Below, in pieces: positions 1 through 6,882 of a stretch of DNA of 14,755 nucleotides. Positions within the stretch are counted from its first letter, which is position 1, and each line of letters begins with the position of its first letter. The stretch is taken from positions 1 through 14,755 of the forward strand of contig JAFTLM010000263.1 of assembly GCA_017455945.1 (NCBI GenBank), given 5' to 3'. The position numbers and the translations under genes are program-made. The DNA is from Clostridia bacterium. GTDB taxonomy: Bacteria > Bacillota > Clostridia > Oscillospirales > CAG-272. The notes below the pieces were generated by a model. It was not told the DNA's origin. It saw only the letters and a list, made by a program, of their open reading frames with translations, and did not search any database.

Positions 1-695
1 CACTCGGCAATATCAAAAACATTAAATGCTTCCTGCTCAATGGGAATCGTGTCAAAACCCGTGATAACAGGGCGTGTGGGGTCGGAGGTTCTTATAGCGT
101 CCGAAAGTGCACTGCACCACACATATGCTTCGTCGGGACTGTCAAGTCCGTTGGTCTTGGCGAATCCGTTGCATTCGTTTCCCAAATCCCAGCCTACTAT
201 AGCTTTTTCTTTGCTCATTCGTCTAACGAAATAGTGAATAAAGCGTAATTCCCATTTTATAGCGGTTGGGTCGTTTACGAGGTTTTTACCCTCAAGTGCG
301 GGAGGGGCAAAATAGCGGAAACTCATGTGTCCTGTTATCAAGCCGACAATCAGCTTTAAATTATATTTTTCCGCAATAGCGCAAAATTCCTCAAAGTGTT
401 GACAAGCTTCTTCGCTTACGCCTGCGCGACCTGCCTCGGTGTCGGGGAGCGGTCCGTCCGCAAAAGCATACTCAATAATTCTGTCATTGGACCTTAACGC
501 GTAAATTGGCTGAAAATATGACCAAAGGGGAAAGATTCTCAAATGAGTGATTCCATATTCTTTTATTATTTTCAGGTCTTCTTCTATAACCGAGGAATCC
601 CAGTTTTCCCACATTCGAATGGCATCTCTTGACGACCAGTAGTTAAGACCGAGAAACAAATTTCCGTTTTTGCATATCTTGCTGAGATTTTTCAT
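1..695 (-). CDS. GH5-like (clan GH-A) glycoside hydrolase, N-terminal part
   Basis: The reading frame is open from the ATG at 695 to the left edge (231 codons), so the C-terminus is missing. The protein starts MKNLSKICKNGNLFLGLNYW and has no signal peptide, so it is probably cytoplasmic. Clan GH-A signs are visible: the early 'GLNYW' strand, the 'THLRIFPLW' strand, and 'GWDLGNECN' with N173-E174, the Asn-Glu pair that carries the acid/base in GH5-like enzymes. The segment before it ('PPALEGKNLVNDP') resembles mannanase/cellulase-type GH5 proteins. The nucleophile Glu would lie beyond the edge and cannot be checked. The start at 695 is preferred over an in-frame ATG at 707 because GGAG (705-702) lies 6 bases upstream of it and overlaps the 707 codon. 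The gene is divergent from the AraC gene at 821. Likely role: cleavage of an imported beta-linked oligosaccharide; the exact substrate cannot be read. Confidence 0.8.
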   Translation of the reverse strand, partial: MKNLSKICKNGNLFLGLNYWSSRDAIRMWENWDSSVIEEDLKIIKEYGITHLRIFPLWSYFQPIYALRSNDRIIEYAFADGPLPDTEAGRAGVSEEACQHFEEFCAIAEKYNLKLIVGLITGHMSFRYFAPPALEGKNLVNDPTAIKWELRFIHYFVRRMSKEKAIVGWDLGNECNGFAKTNGLDSPDEAYVWCSALSDAIRTSDPTRPVITGFDTIPIEQEAFNVFDIAE

Positions 696-711
696 GTTCT
701 TCTCCATTCAG

Positions 712-740
712 TTGACTTTTTTTAATTTATGTGTTATTAT
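712..740 (+). promoter_or_regulatory. Promoter for the AraC regulator at 821
   Basis: TTGACT (712-717) and TATTAT (735-740) are separated by 17 bases, close to the sigma-A consensus. Transcription would start near 747, leaving a leader of about 75 bases. The 21-bp-spaced direct repeats lie inside this leader, so binding there could also repress the regulator's own gene. Confidence 0.6.
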
Positions 741-764
741 ATTAGCACAAATAATCGTATTTAT
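736..764 (-). promoter_or_regulatory. Activator-type promoter for the GH5-like gene
   Basis: On the minus strand a perfect TATAAT (741-736) is preceded at 17 bases by ATAAAT (764-759), a poor -35. A perfect -10 without a -35 is typical of activator-dependent promoters. The direct repeats at 772-807 lie just upstream, where an AraC protein could contact RNA polymerase. The leader to the ATG at 695 would be about 35 bases. Confidence 0.5.
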
Positions 765-771
765 ATTGCGG

Positions 772-807
772 TATTTTAATGCGATTGTTGCTTATTTTAA
801 TCGATTG
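772..807. promoter_or_regulatory. Direct repeats with 21-bp period, candidate AraC operator
   Basis: The sequence TATTTTAATGCGATTG (772-787) recurs as TATTTTAATCGATTG (793-807), differing by one missing base. The starts are 21 bp apart, two helical turns, the geometry known for the two half-sites of araI in E. coli. The element lies between the AraC gene and the GH5-like gene, upstream of the weak -35 of the latter. Binding by the product of 821-1618 is inferred. Confidence 0.55.
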
Positions 808-820
808 AGGAGTATAGGGT

Positions 821-1618
821 GTGAATTACGCTGTTGAAAAAATAAAAAACGATGAAAAATCTGTTTCGGTGAGTTCGGGTGTGGTATTCAGTTATCACGC
901 ACATGTACACACTTATTATGAGATAATACTTTATCAGCCGTTTAACGGTAACGTGACAGTAAACGACAGGGTTGTTAACGTTAACAGTTATACCTGCATT
1001 ATGGTTTCACCGTCGGATTTGCACAAAATAGACGTTGTAGGCGATACAGACGCAAAATTTATTAAGCTGAAGGTGGTGGCGGAGTCGTTGGAAACCGAAC
1101 AGCCATATCCATCGTTTGTGTTGGGTGAAATTGACAAAAACGATTTTTTGGTTTGCCTTTTTGAAGAGCTTACCCGTGACGGACATTCGGAACGGTATAT
1201 CGAGCATCTTGTTAACGCGGCTATTTTGCAAATTGTCAAACGCGGTGATGCTTGCGCCTGTGTCAAAAGGGAAGAAAAATACCGTCTTGCGGCAGAAGCG
1301 GCAAGAATATTACATGAGGAATTTTCGTCTGAAATATCGCAAAGCGAGGTGGCAAGACGGATTTCAATTTCACCGCAGTATCTGTCTAAAATATTCAAGC
1401 AGGTTTTTGAAGTAGGATTTTCCGAATATCTCAGCGATATCCGTTTGCGCTATTCCGCTAAGCTGTTGCTTGAAACCGACAAGCCCATAACCGAAATATG
1501 TTTTGAATGCGGATGTGGGAATCTTTCTCATTTTTTGCGTAGCTTCAAGGAAAAATACAATTTAACTCCGCGCGAATACAGAAAAAACGGTAATCTGATA
1601 ATGAAAAAAATTGAATAA
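821..1618 (+). CDS. AraC-family transcriptional regulator with cupin sensor domain
   Basis: A 265-residue protein of usual AraC/XylS length. The N-terminal half is cupin-like, with the His-rich motif 'HAHVHTYYEI' (residues 26-35) typical of AraC sugar-sensing domains. Residues about 160-258 form the two helix-turn-helix DNA-binding domain, ending in the family signature 'HFLRSFKEKYNLTPREYRKN'. Translation starts at a GTG (821), with GAGGAG at 807-812 eight bases upstream. The gene is divergent from the GH5-like gene, and their shared region holds 21-bp-spaced direct repeats and two overlapping promoters. It most likely activates that gene in response to a sugar. The ligand is unknown. A hairpin terminator follows directly. 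Confidence 0.9.
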   Translation: MNYAVEKIKNDEKSVSVSSGVVFSYHAHVHTYYEIILYQPFNGNVTVNDRVVNVNSYTCIMVSPSDLHKIDVVGDTDAKFIKLKVVAESLETEQPYPSFVLGEIDKNDFLVCLFEELTRDGHSERYIEHLVNAAILQIVKRGDACACVKREEKYRLAAEAARILHEEFSSEISQSEVARRISISPQYLSKIFKQVFEVGFSEYLSDIRLRYSAKLLLETDKPITEICFECGCGNLSHFLRSFKEKYNLTPREYRKNGNLIMKKIE

Positions 1619-1621
1619 AAA

Positions 1622-1647
1622 CGACCGCAGTTTCGTTTCTGCGGTCG
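1622..1647. terminator. Bidirectional intrinsic terminator
   Basis: A perfect 9-bp stem CGACCGCAG / CTGCGGTCG with an 8-base loop lies between two convergent genes. On the plus strand it is followed by CTTTTATTTG, ending the AraC mRNA three bases after its stop. On the minus strand it is followed by TTTTTATTC, ending the four-gene operon about 65 bases after its last stop. Confidence 0.85.
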
Positions 1648-1711
1648 CTTTTATTTGTTTTCAGCGGCTATTGTCACGTAATTCCGCCAATTTCGATCAG
1701 TTATAGATTTA

Positions 1712-4700
1712 TTAGGGGTTCCATATGAATTTTTGAGCTTCTCCCGGGATTTTTTTGCCGAAAAAGATACTGTACGGAGTAACTTCGATTTCTACGGTCT
1801 CATTTTTCGGAAGATCAACGAGTGACAGCAAGGCAAAGTATCTTCCGCCAACATCTTGGGCAAAAAGATCTTCACCGTTTTCAATTATTTTTTCATATAC
1901 CGCGCGTCCGTTTGTGTCAACAGAGTGATCGCTGTATTTTACGATGAAGCCTACGCTTTGACAATAAAGTGTATCCACGGTTGCCACGATTCGCAGCGAC
2001 GGATCGCTTACGTGGTCTTGCGTTCCGTGAATTACGGGAGTAAGTCCGCTTTTTATTGCCGAGAGATTCAAATTATCAAGTTCAATCGTAAAGCTTGAGT
2101 CAGTGAGGTCGGCGAAAAGCTCAATCGTGGCATCCTTAAGCGGTTGTTCATATTTCAGTCCGAGCTCTATATCGGTGGCATATTCTGTATTATCACCGAT
2201 GGAGATGAAAGCGGGGGAGCTGTTGACGTAGATTGAGTAGGAATTATTCTCACCGTCAACCACAAGTGCGATTTTGGTAAATTCGCCGTCAGTAGTTTTG
2301 TTTACCGCCAGGGGTTCTCCGACGCTGTTGCATATAATGTGTTGCGCACCTGTGCTGTCGGTAAAATACAATGTGCCGTCTGCCATGACGTTAAGCAGGT
2401 CGGTCATTCTGTTTTCCATATCCTTATCGTATATGCGAACGGCACTAAAATGTTCGCTTCCTGTGTAACGCAACTCAAATTCAAGAGAAAAGAGGTTTTT
2501 GTACTCATCCATGGCGGGCAAATAATAAGATATTTTTGCCGTGTCGGGCGAGGTTGCCCTGAATATGTTTCCACCGTTTGTGTCGGCTACTACATTACTG
2601 CTGTTGATATTCCAATTAAGGAAATCAACACCGCCGTTATATGCCGTTTCAAGCCATTTTTCGTCGTCAAGAGTGATGTTAAGTGCATCGTATCCTTCAA
2701 ATTCCGAATGGTATGTGTTAAGCATATTGACAAGTGCTTGAGTGAACAGAACGGCACGGCTGTCATTCCCGGTATTAACGGGCCATGAGTGAAGCTTTTT
2801 AGCGTTCCATTTGTCTGAGATCTCGTCTATTATTACGATAGCCTGAGCCAGCTCACTCGGTGTTCCAAGCTTATAGAGAATATCGGCGGCAAGGCTGTAA
2901 TTGAGCGAGGAGCCGCGGCGCGTTGACGAATATGAATATTCAAGGTCACGTCCTCTTCCCGAGGGACTGAATGTTGCCTGAATGTAGTTTTGAGCAAAGT
3001 GGTCAAAAGCCGGTGTGTCAGAAAACTCATAGCTTGTGTACATATGGTAGTGGTTTTGTGAATAAAGCTCGGCGTTTGTATTTGTGAATTTGTAAAGGAA
3101 ATAGCTGTCGTAAACGTAGCCTGTTTTCAGCTTTTCGAAAATTCTGTTGTAGACCGTGTCGCGGTTTTCATTGTATTTTATACGTAGACTGTTGTACAGA
3201 GCTTTCATAGCCGAAGCGCAGGGGTTAAGTCCCTCCTTATTGCTGCTGTTTACGCCGAGGTATACCATTCCGACGCCGCCGCTGTAATCTTCAAGCCAAA
3301 CGTAGAAGTCGGCAAGCTCGTGAATTATTTCTTCAAGTCTGTCTGCCTGCTCGGTATATCCGAATTTGAGGCAAAGGAATCTGAGGTCATAAAGGTCGTT
3401 TGTGTTTCTTCCGATATATTCAATTCCTTGTGTGTTGCTTTCCCAAGTTTCTTGGAATGTCTCTGCGGTACATCCCGAATAGAATTCGTCGAGAAGGGAA
3501 ATATATGCATCTACATCTTCGCTTGCAAGCTTGCCCTCAAGAATATGCTTTGCAAAAATTTTGTTTAAGGCGTTAAGCGGCTTTACGTTGTCACCGGGGG
3601 CAATTTCCGTGTTGTAAACCGTTGTGAGTAACGAAGTGGCTTTTTCAACAAGCTCTGCACGAAGCTCGTCTGTGCCTCCTTTATATGCGGTGGTTGAAAG
3701 TTTGGTCATAAGATCGTCGTCGGTGTATCCCGAGGGACTTACCGCTGCTTCAATGTAGAAGACCTCACCCTTTGAGATGCTTTCATATCCGCTGTTGTTA
3801 AGTCTCATTATACAGTTACCGGTTGCTCCGCTTTTGGTGACCGAGCCGCCGTAAGCTGTGGTAAATGTTTTGTTTGCAATTGAGCTTGATTGCAAAGAAG
3901 AGTTGGTTATCTTAAGTGCGGTGTCGCCTATAAGATAGTATCCGTGGGCGGCTCTTTCATTGACCACCGTTCTTTGGGCGGTGGGAATGATGTACTCTGC
4001 ACCATAGCCATAGAAAGTCGCGTCGGTAAGTGCTTCGGCGTAGTTCTTTGCAATTACAAGTCCGTTTGCAAACACTCTGTACTTTGCCGTATACCTCATG
4101 CTGTCGTCTTTGGCGGTTGCGGTAGCGGTATAGTCAAGATAAACAGCACCGTCGCCCAACGTCCACGCTCTCTTCATGGTATAGTTTGCAGAGTCTTGGA
4201 ACGGGTAAATCTTGGTTCCGTCGGCATCAAGAATATAGGTAACACCAATTCTCGATACTGCGGTTCCGTTGAAGTTTAAATCCGAAGCTTGAAGAAGATG
4301 ATACGCTCCGTTTTGTGTGTCACCGGGCTTTGCAAAAAGAATAGTTGTTGTGTTGTCGCCAAAGGTTGTGGTAACGGTGGTGTTTGCGGTAGTTGACGTG
4401 TTGTCCTTTACAGCTATCCTTTTGGTGAACTTTTCATGCGCCGTATCTGATATTTTCAATACGTAAGTCTTTGTTTCATTAGCTTTGAGAGTATCAATTA
4501 TCCAAAAGCTTCCGAATTTAAGAGAGTTGTCATCATAGAAACCAAGGTCAGCCTTTTCAAAATAGGCGGCGTTCTTCTCGCCCTCATATCTGTGGGGAAT
4601 AAGCGTTTGTGTTTCGTCCTCACTGTCGTAAATGTAAACGTAGTCTGCACTTATGACCTCGCCTTTCTCAAAGCCACACTTGATTTCAATGGGCATCGTG

Positions 4701-4849
4701 ACCTCATGGTCGTGGGGATTTGTTATTGTGGCGTAGTAGATATTTTCAGCAATCGCGTCCTCGGCAAATGAAGACACGGCAAAAGATGAAAACAGCATAG
4801 CACAGATCAGCAACGCACAAATAAATTTGTTAAAGATACTTTTGTTCAT
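1712..4849 (-). CDS. Large secreted protein of unknown function, possible polysaccharide-active enzyme
   Basis: A 1045-residue protein with a clear signal peptide (residues 1-29, cleavage after S-F-A29 before E30), so it is exported. By composition it has: a beta-rich N-terminal region (about 30-380); a helix-rich central region (about 390-750) resembling the alpha/alpha-toroid layout of some polysaccharide lyases and hydrolases; a beta-sandwich, LamG-like region (about 755-930); and a C-terminal domain (about 935-1045) also found at the end of the secreted esterase at 11509-14355. A conspicuous polar cluster N599-H600-Y601-H602 followed by Y604 and Y607 sits in the central region and could be an active site; this is a guess from residue type. 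No transmembrane anchor or LPXTG is visible. It is the last gene of the minus-strand operon, 18 bases after the preceding stop, with AAGGAG ten bases before the ATG. I do not recognise a named family. Being secreted in an operon with sugar oxidoreductases, it probably binds or degrades a glycan. Confidence 0.75.
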   Translation of the reverse strand: MNKSIFNKFICALLICAMLFSSFAVSSFAEDAIAENIYYATITNPHDHEVTMPIEIKCGFEKGEVISADYVYIYDSEDETQTLIPHRYEGEKNAAYFEKADLGFYDDNSLKFGSFWIIDTLKANETKTYVLKISDTAHEKFTKRIAVKDNTSTTANTTVTTTFGDNTTTILFAKPGDTQNGAYHLLQASDLNFNGTAVSRIGVTYILDADGTKIYPFQDSANYTMKRAWTLGDGAVYLDYTATATAKDDSMRYTAKYRVFANGLVIAKNYAEALTDATFYGYGAEYIIPTAQRTVVNERAAHGYYLIGDTALKITNSSLQSSSIANKTFTTAYGGSVTKSGATGNCIMRLNNSGYESISKGEVFYIEAAVSPSGYTDDDLMTKLSTTAYKGGTDELRAELVEKATSLLTTVYNTEIAPGDNVKPLNALNKIFAKHILEGKLASEDVDAYISLLDEFYSGCTAETFQETWESNTQGIEYIGRNTNDLYDLRFLCLKFGYTEQADRLEEIIHELADFYVWLEDYSGGVGMVYLGVNSSNKEGLNPCASAMKALYNSLRIKYNENRDTVYNRIFEKLKTGYVYDSYFLYKFTNTNAELYSQNHYHMYTSYEFSDTPAFDHFAQNYIQATFSPSGRGRDLEYSYSSTRRGSSLNYSLAADILYKLGTPSELAQAIVIIDEISDKWNAKKLHSWPVNTGNDSRAVLFTQALVNMLNTYHSEFEGYDALNITLDDEKWLETAYNGGVDFLNWNINSSNVVADTNGGNIFRATSPDTAKISYYLPAMDEYKNLFSLEFELRYTGSEHFSAVRIYDKDMENRMTDLLNVMADGTLYFTDSTGAQHIICNSVGEPLAVNKTTDGEFTKIALVVDGENNSYSIYVNSSPAFISIGDNTEYATDIELGLKYEQPLKDATIELFADLTDSSFTIELDNLNLSAIKSGLTPVIHGTQDHVSDPSLRIVATVDTLYCQSVGFIVKYSDHSVDTNGRAVYEKIIENGEDLFAQDVGGRYFALLSLVDLPKNETVEIEVTPYSIFFGKKIPGEAQKFIWNP

Positions 4850-4867
4850 TGTGTTGCTACTCCTTTT

Positions 4868-5827
4868 TTATAAAATGTTTTGTGAAGCTCTTATTATCAT
4901 TCTCGTTGGATGAAGCTCGTCCTCAAGCGTCAAGGGCATTTTGTCTATTCCCAAAAGGCTGTCGATAAAATACTCAAAATAGTCTTTTCCTTTTTCGCTT
5001 GTGTCAAGAGGACCGATGACCTCGTTGTTTATTATGACCCGGCTTTTTCTGCCCGCGTCGGTTATCTCGGCGTACCCATTCGTGCCGAACACTCTTACGC
5101 ATTCGTTTCCGTGTCTGCCGATAGCTTTGGGAAAGTTAAGATAATTGGCAACCGCAGATGCAACACCGCCGTTTTCAAGCTTCATCATATATGAAACGGC
5201 AGTGTGAAGCGCTGAATTTTCCACGGTGTTTCCAAGCTGTGTGTCAACGGCATAAATATCGGTTATTTTAAGTCCGGTAATATGTTCGATGAATCGCAGA
5301 TTGTGAACACCCACCTGCATTAAAAGTCCGCCGTCAATATCCTCGTTGTGAGGGCGTTTGTCAAGGTTAAGCGGATAGGATTTTTGGGTGTAGACCTGCA
5401 CAATTTCGCCAAGCTTTCCCCCAAGTACGAGATTTCTGAGAGCAAGAAATGGCTGCTCAAAGGCACTTCCCGCCATTTCGTGGAACTGCACGCCGTATTT
5501 TACCGAGGCGTTGATTATTTCGTCAAGCTCACGCTCGGTCATGGCGCATGGCTTTTCTGCGTATACGTGCTTGCCCGCTTGCATACACATTACGGCTTCT
5601 TTTGCCTGCAGTCTTCTGTTTGGCGAGCAGAGCGAGATAAGCTCTACGTTGTCGTCGCCAATCATTTCCTCAAGGGTGTTATAAATTTTTATGCCGTCAT
5701 ATTTTTCGGCATTGGGGCAGTTACAGCAGGCATATGGAATAGCGTTGATATTGGGCACGCTGTCAAATACTCTTGTCACTTGATGACCGCAGTTGTTGTC
5801 GTAAATTCCGACCTTGATTTTTTTCAT
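4868..5827 (-). CDS. Gfo/Idh/MocA-family oxidoreductase, atypical nucleotide-binding loop
   Basis: A 319-residue cytoplasmic protein starting MKKIKVGIYDNNCGHQ. Family marks are 'SLCSPN', 'AGKHVYAEKPCAMT' with the conserved E91-K92-P93, and 'GVHNLRF' with H175 where the family usually has its catalytic His. The C-terminal half has the usual alpha/beta dimer-type sequence with glycine-rich strands. The N-terminal strand is not followed by the usual GxGxxG loop but by Y-D-N-N-C-G-H, and C34-C35-N-C37 follows soon after, so NAD(P) binding may be altered. The start at 5827 is chosen because GAGG lies six bases upstream and its ATG overlaps the TGA of the preceding gene (ATGA), indicating translational coupling. 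A longer frame from 5869 would run into that gene. Likely role: oxidation, reduction or epimerisation of a sugar or cyclitol with NAD(P); the substrate is unknown. Confidence 0.85.
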   Translation of the reverse strand: MKKIKVGIYDNNCGHQVTRVFDSVPNINAIPYACCNCPNAEKYDGIKIYNTLEEMIGDDNVELISLCSPNRRLQAKEAVMCMQAGKHVYAEKPCAMTERELDEIINASVKYGVQFHEMAGSAFEQPFLALRNLVLGGKLGEIVQVYTQKSYPLNLDKRPHNEDIDGGLLMQVGVHNLRFIEHITGLKITDIYAVDTQLGNTVENSALHTAVSYMMKLENGGVASAVANYLNFPKAIGRHGNECVRVFGTNGYAEITDAGRKSRVIINNEVIGPLDTSEKGKDYFEYFIDSLLGIDKMPLTLEDELHPTRMIIRASQNIL

Positions 5828-6882
5828 GATTCGCCTCGCAAAAATCTGTTTTTGTATTCTTCCACACATATCGTCTGCCCCTTCTCGGCGGATTCGTATG
5901 CCGCTTTGACTACGGCGAGAGAATTAAATCCGCTTGATATGGGAACGGGTACGGGAGTGTCGTTTAAAATCGAATTTATAAAAGCCACGTGCTGTTCGTA
6001 TGGATTATCCGGGTTAAATAGCGTTTCGTTTGAGTAGGGAAGGGAGTACGTTGCCGCCTTTTTAGGTGTATCGTACATTATTCCAAAGCCCTCATAGCTT
6101 TCGCCCGACACCGTAAGTGTTCCGTTTACGTAAGAAATTGAGCCTTTGTTTCCGAGAATTTTCAGTGAAGCTTCTTTAGTGCAGTACGAGGATTCCACGG
6201 TTCCTAAAATGCCGTTTGAAAATTTTACAATGGAGTGCGTTGTGTCGTCCCCTCCGACGTGCGGGCTCATAAGATTTTCGGAAAAAGCCGAAATATGGGT
6301 TATTTCCGCATCAAGTATCCATTCAAGCATATCGTAATCGTGAACGCCAAGCTGAATGAGCGAGCCTCCGCCCGTAAGCTCCTTTGACGATCGCCAAAGC
6401 GGTGCGTCGGGCTTTGGTCTGTAAACGTATGAGGTTCTTGCATATACCGAGGATACGTTGCCGATAACACCGTGCTTAAGCATATCCTTTATAACGTGAT
6501 ATGCCTTTACGCAGTATCGGCTCATAAAAACGCCGCATTTTTTATCGGTGCTCTGTGAGAGTCTGAGAATTTCAACGGCATCCTCAATGCTTCCCGATAT
6601 GGGTTTTTGCAATATAATGTGTTTTCCTGCCTTGACTGCGGCGGCAAATTGCTCTTTGTGTAAGTGATTTGGAGTGCTTATATCGATAACGTCTACGTCC
6701 GAATTGACGCAATCGTTAAAATCGGTGGAATAATTTTTCACTCCAAGCTCTTCCGCAACGCTTTTTGTGGTTTCTTCGTTGACGTCAACAACGAATTCAA
6801 GAGTTGCGCTGGGGATCTCCGTGTAAATCTTTCTGTAAAAGGACGCCATTCCTCCGCATCCTATAAGACCTACCTTTAACAT
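5824..6882 (-). CDS. Gfo/Idh/MocA-family oxidoreductase
   Basis: A 352-residue protein of normal family length with a proper Rossmann loop at the start (G8-C-G10-G-M-A13, after 'MLKVGLI'). Other family signatures are 'DISTPNHLHKEQ', 'AGKHIILQKPISGS' with K93-P94 (Q92 replaces the usual Glu of EKP), and 'GGSLIQLGVHDYDMLEW' with H181 at the usual catalytic His position. It is predicted to be a cytoplasmic NAD(P)-dependent dehydrogenase or epimerase of a sugar, inositol or sugar acid. The start at 6882 has a strong AGGAGG seven bases upstream and lies 7 bases inside the end of the preceding Fe-S protein gene. Its stop overlaps the next start. Two paralogous Gfo/Idh/MocA proteins side by side often act on successive steps or as a pair; which applies here cannot be read. 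Confidence 0.9.
   Translation of the reverse strand: MLKVGLIGCGGMASFYRKIYTEIPSATLEFVVDVNEETTKSVAEELGVKNYSTDFNDCVNSDVDVIDISTPNHLHKEQFAAAVKAGKHIILQKPISGSIEDAVEILRLSQSTDKKCGVFMSRYCVKAYHVIKDMLKHGVIGNVSSVYARTSYVYRPKPDAPLWRSSKELTGGGSLIQLGVHDYDMLEWILDAEITHISAFSENLMSPHVGGDDTTHSIVKFSNGILGTVESSYCTKEASLKILGNKGSISYVNGTLTVSGESYEGFGIMYDTPKKAATYSLPYSNETLFNPDNPYEQHVAFINSILNDTPVPVPISSGFNSLAVVKAAYESAEKGQTICVEEYKNRFLRGES

Noticed and set aside
40..234. Small plus-strand open frame near the left edge
   Set aside because: It is antisense to the GH5-like gene, which shows family motifs and a proper start. The small frame has no ribosome binding site or motif.
5348..6037. Plus-strand open frame of 229 codons
   Set aside because: It is antisense to the two overlapping Gfo/Idh/MocA genes, whose motifs and starts are clear. 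It has no motif of its own.
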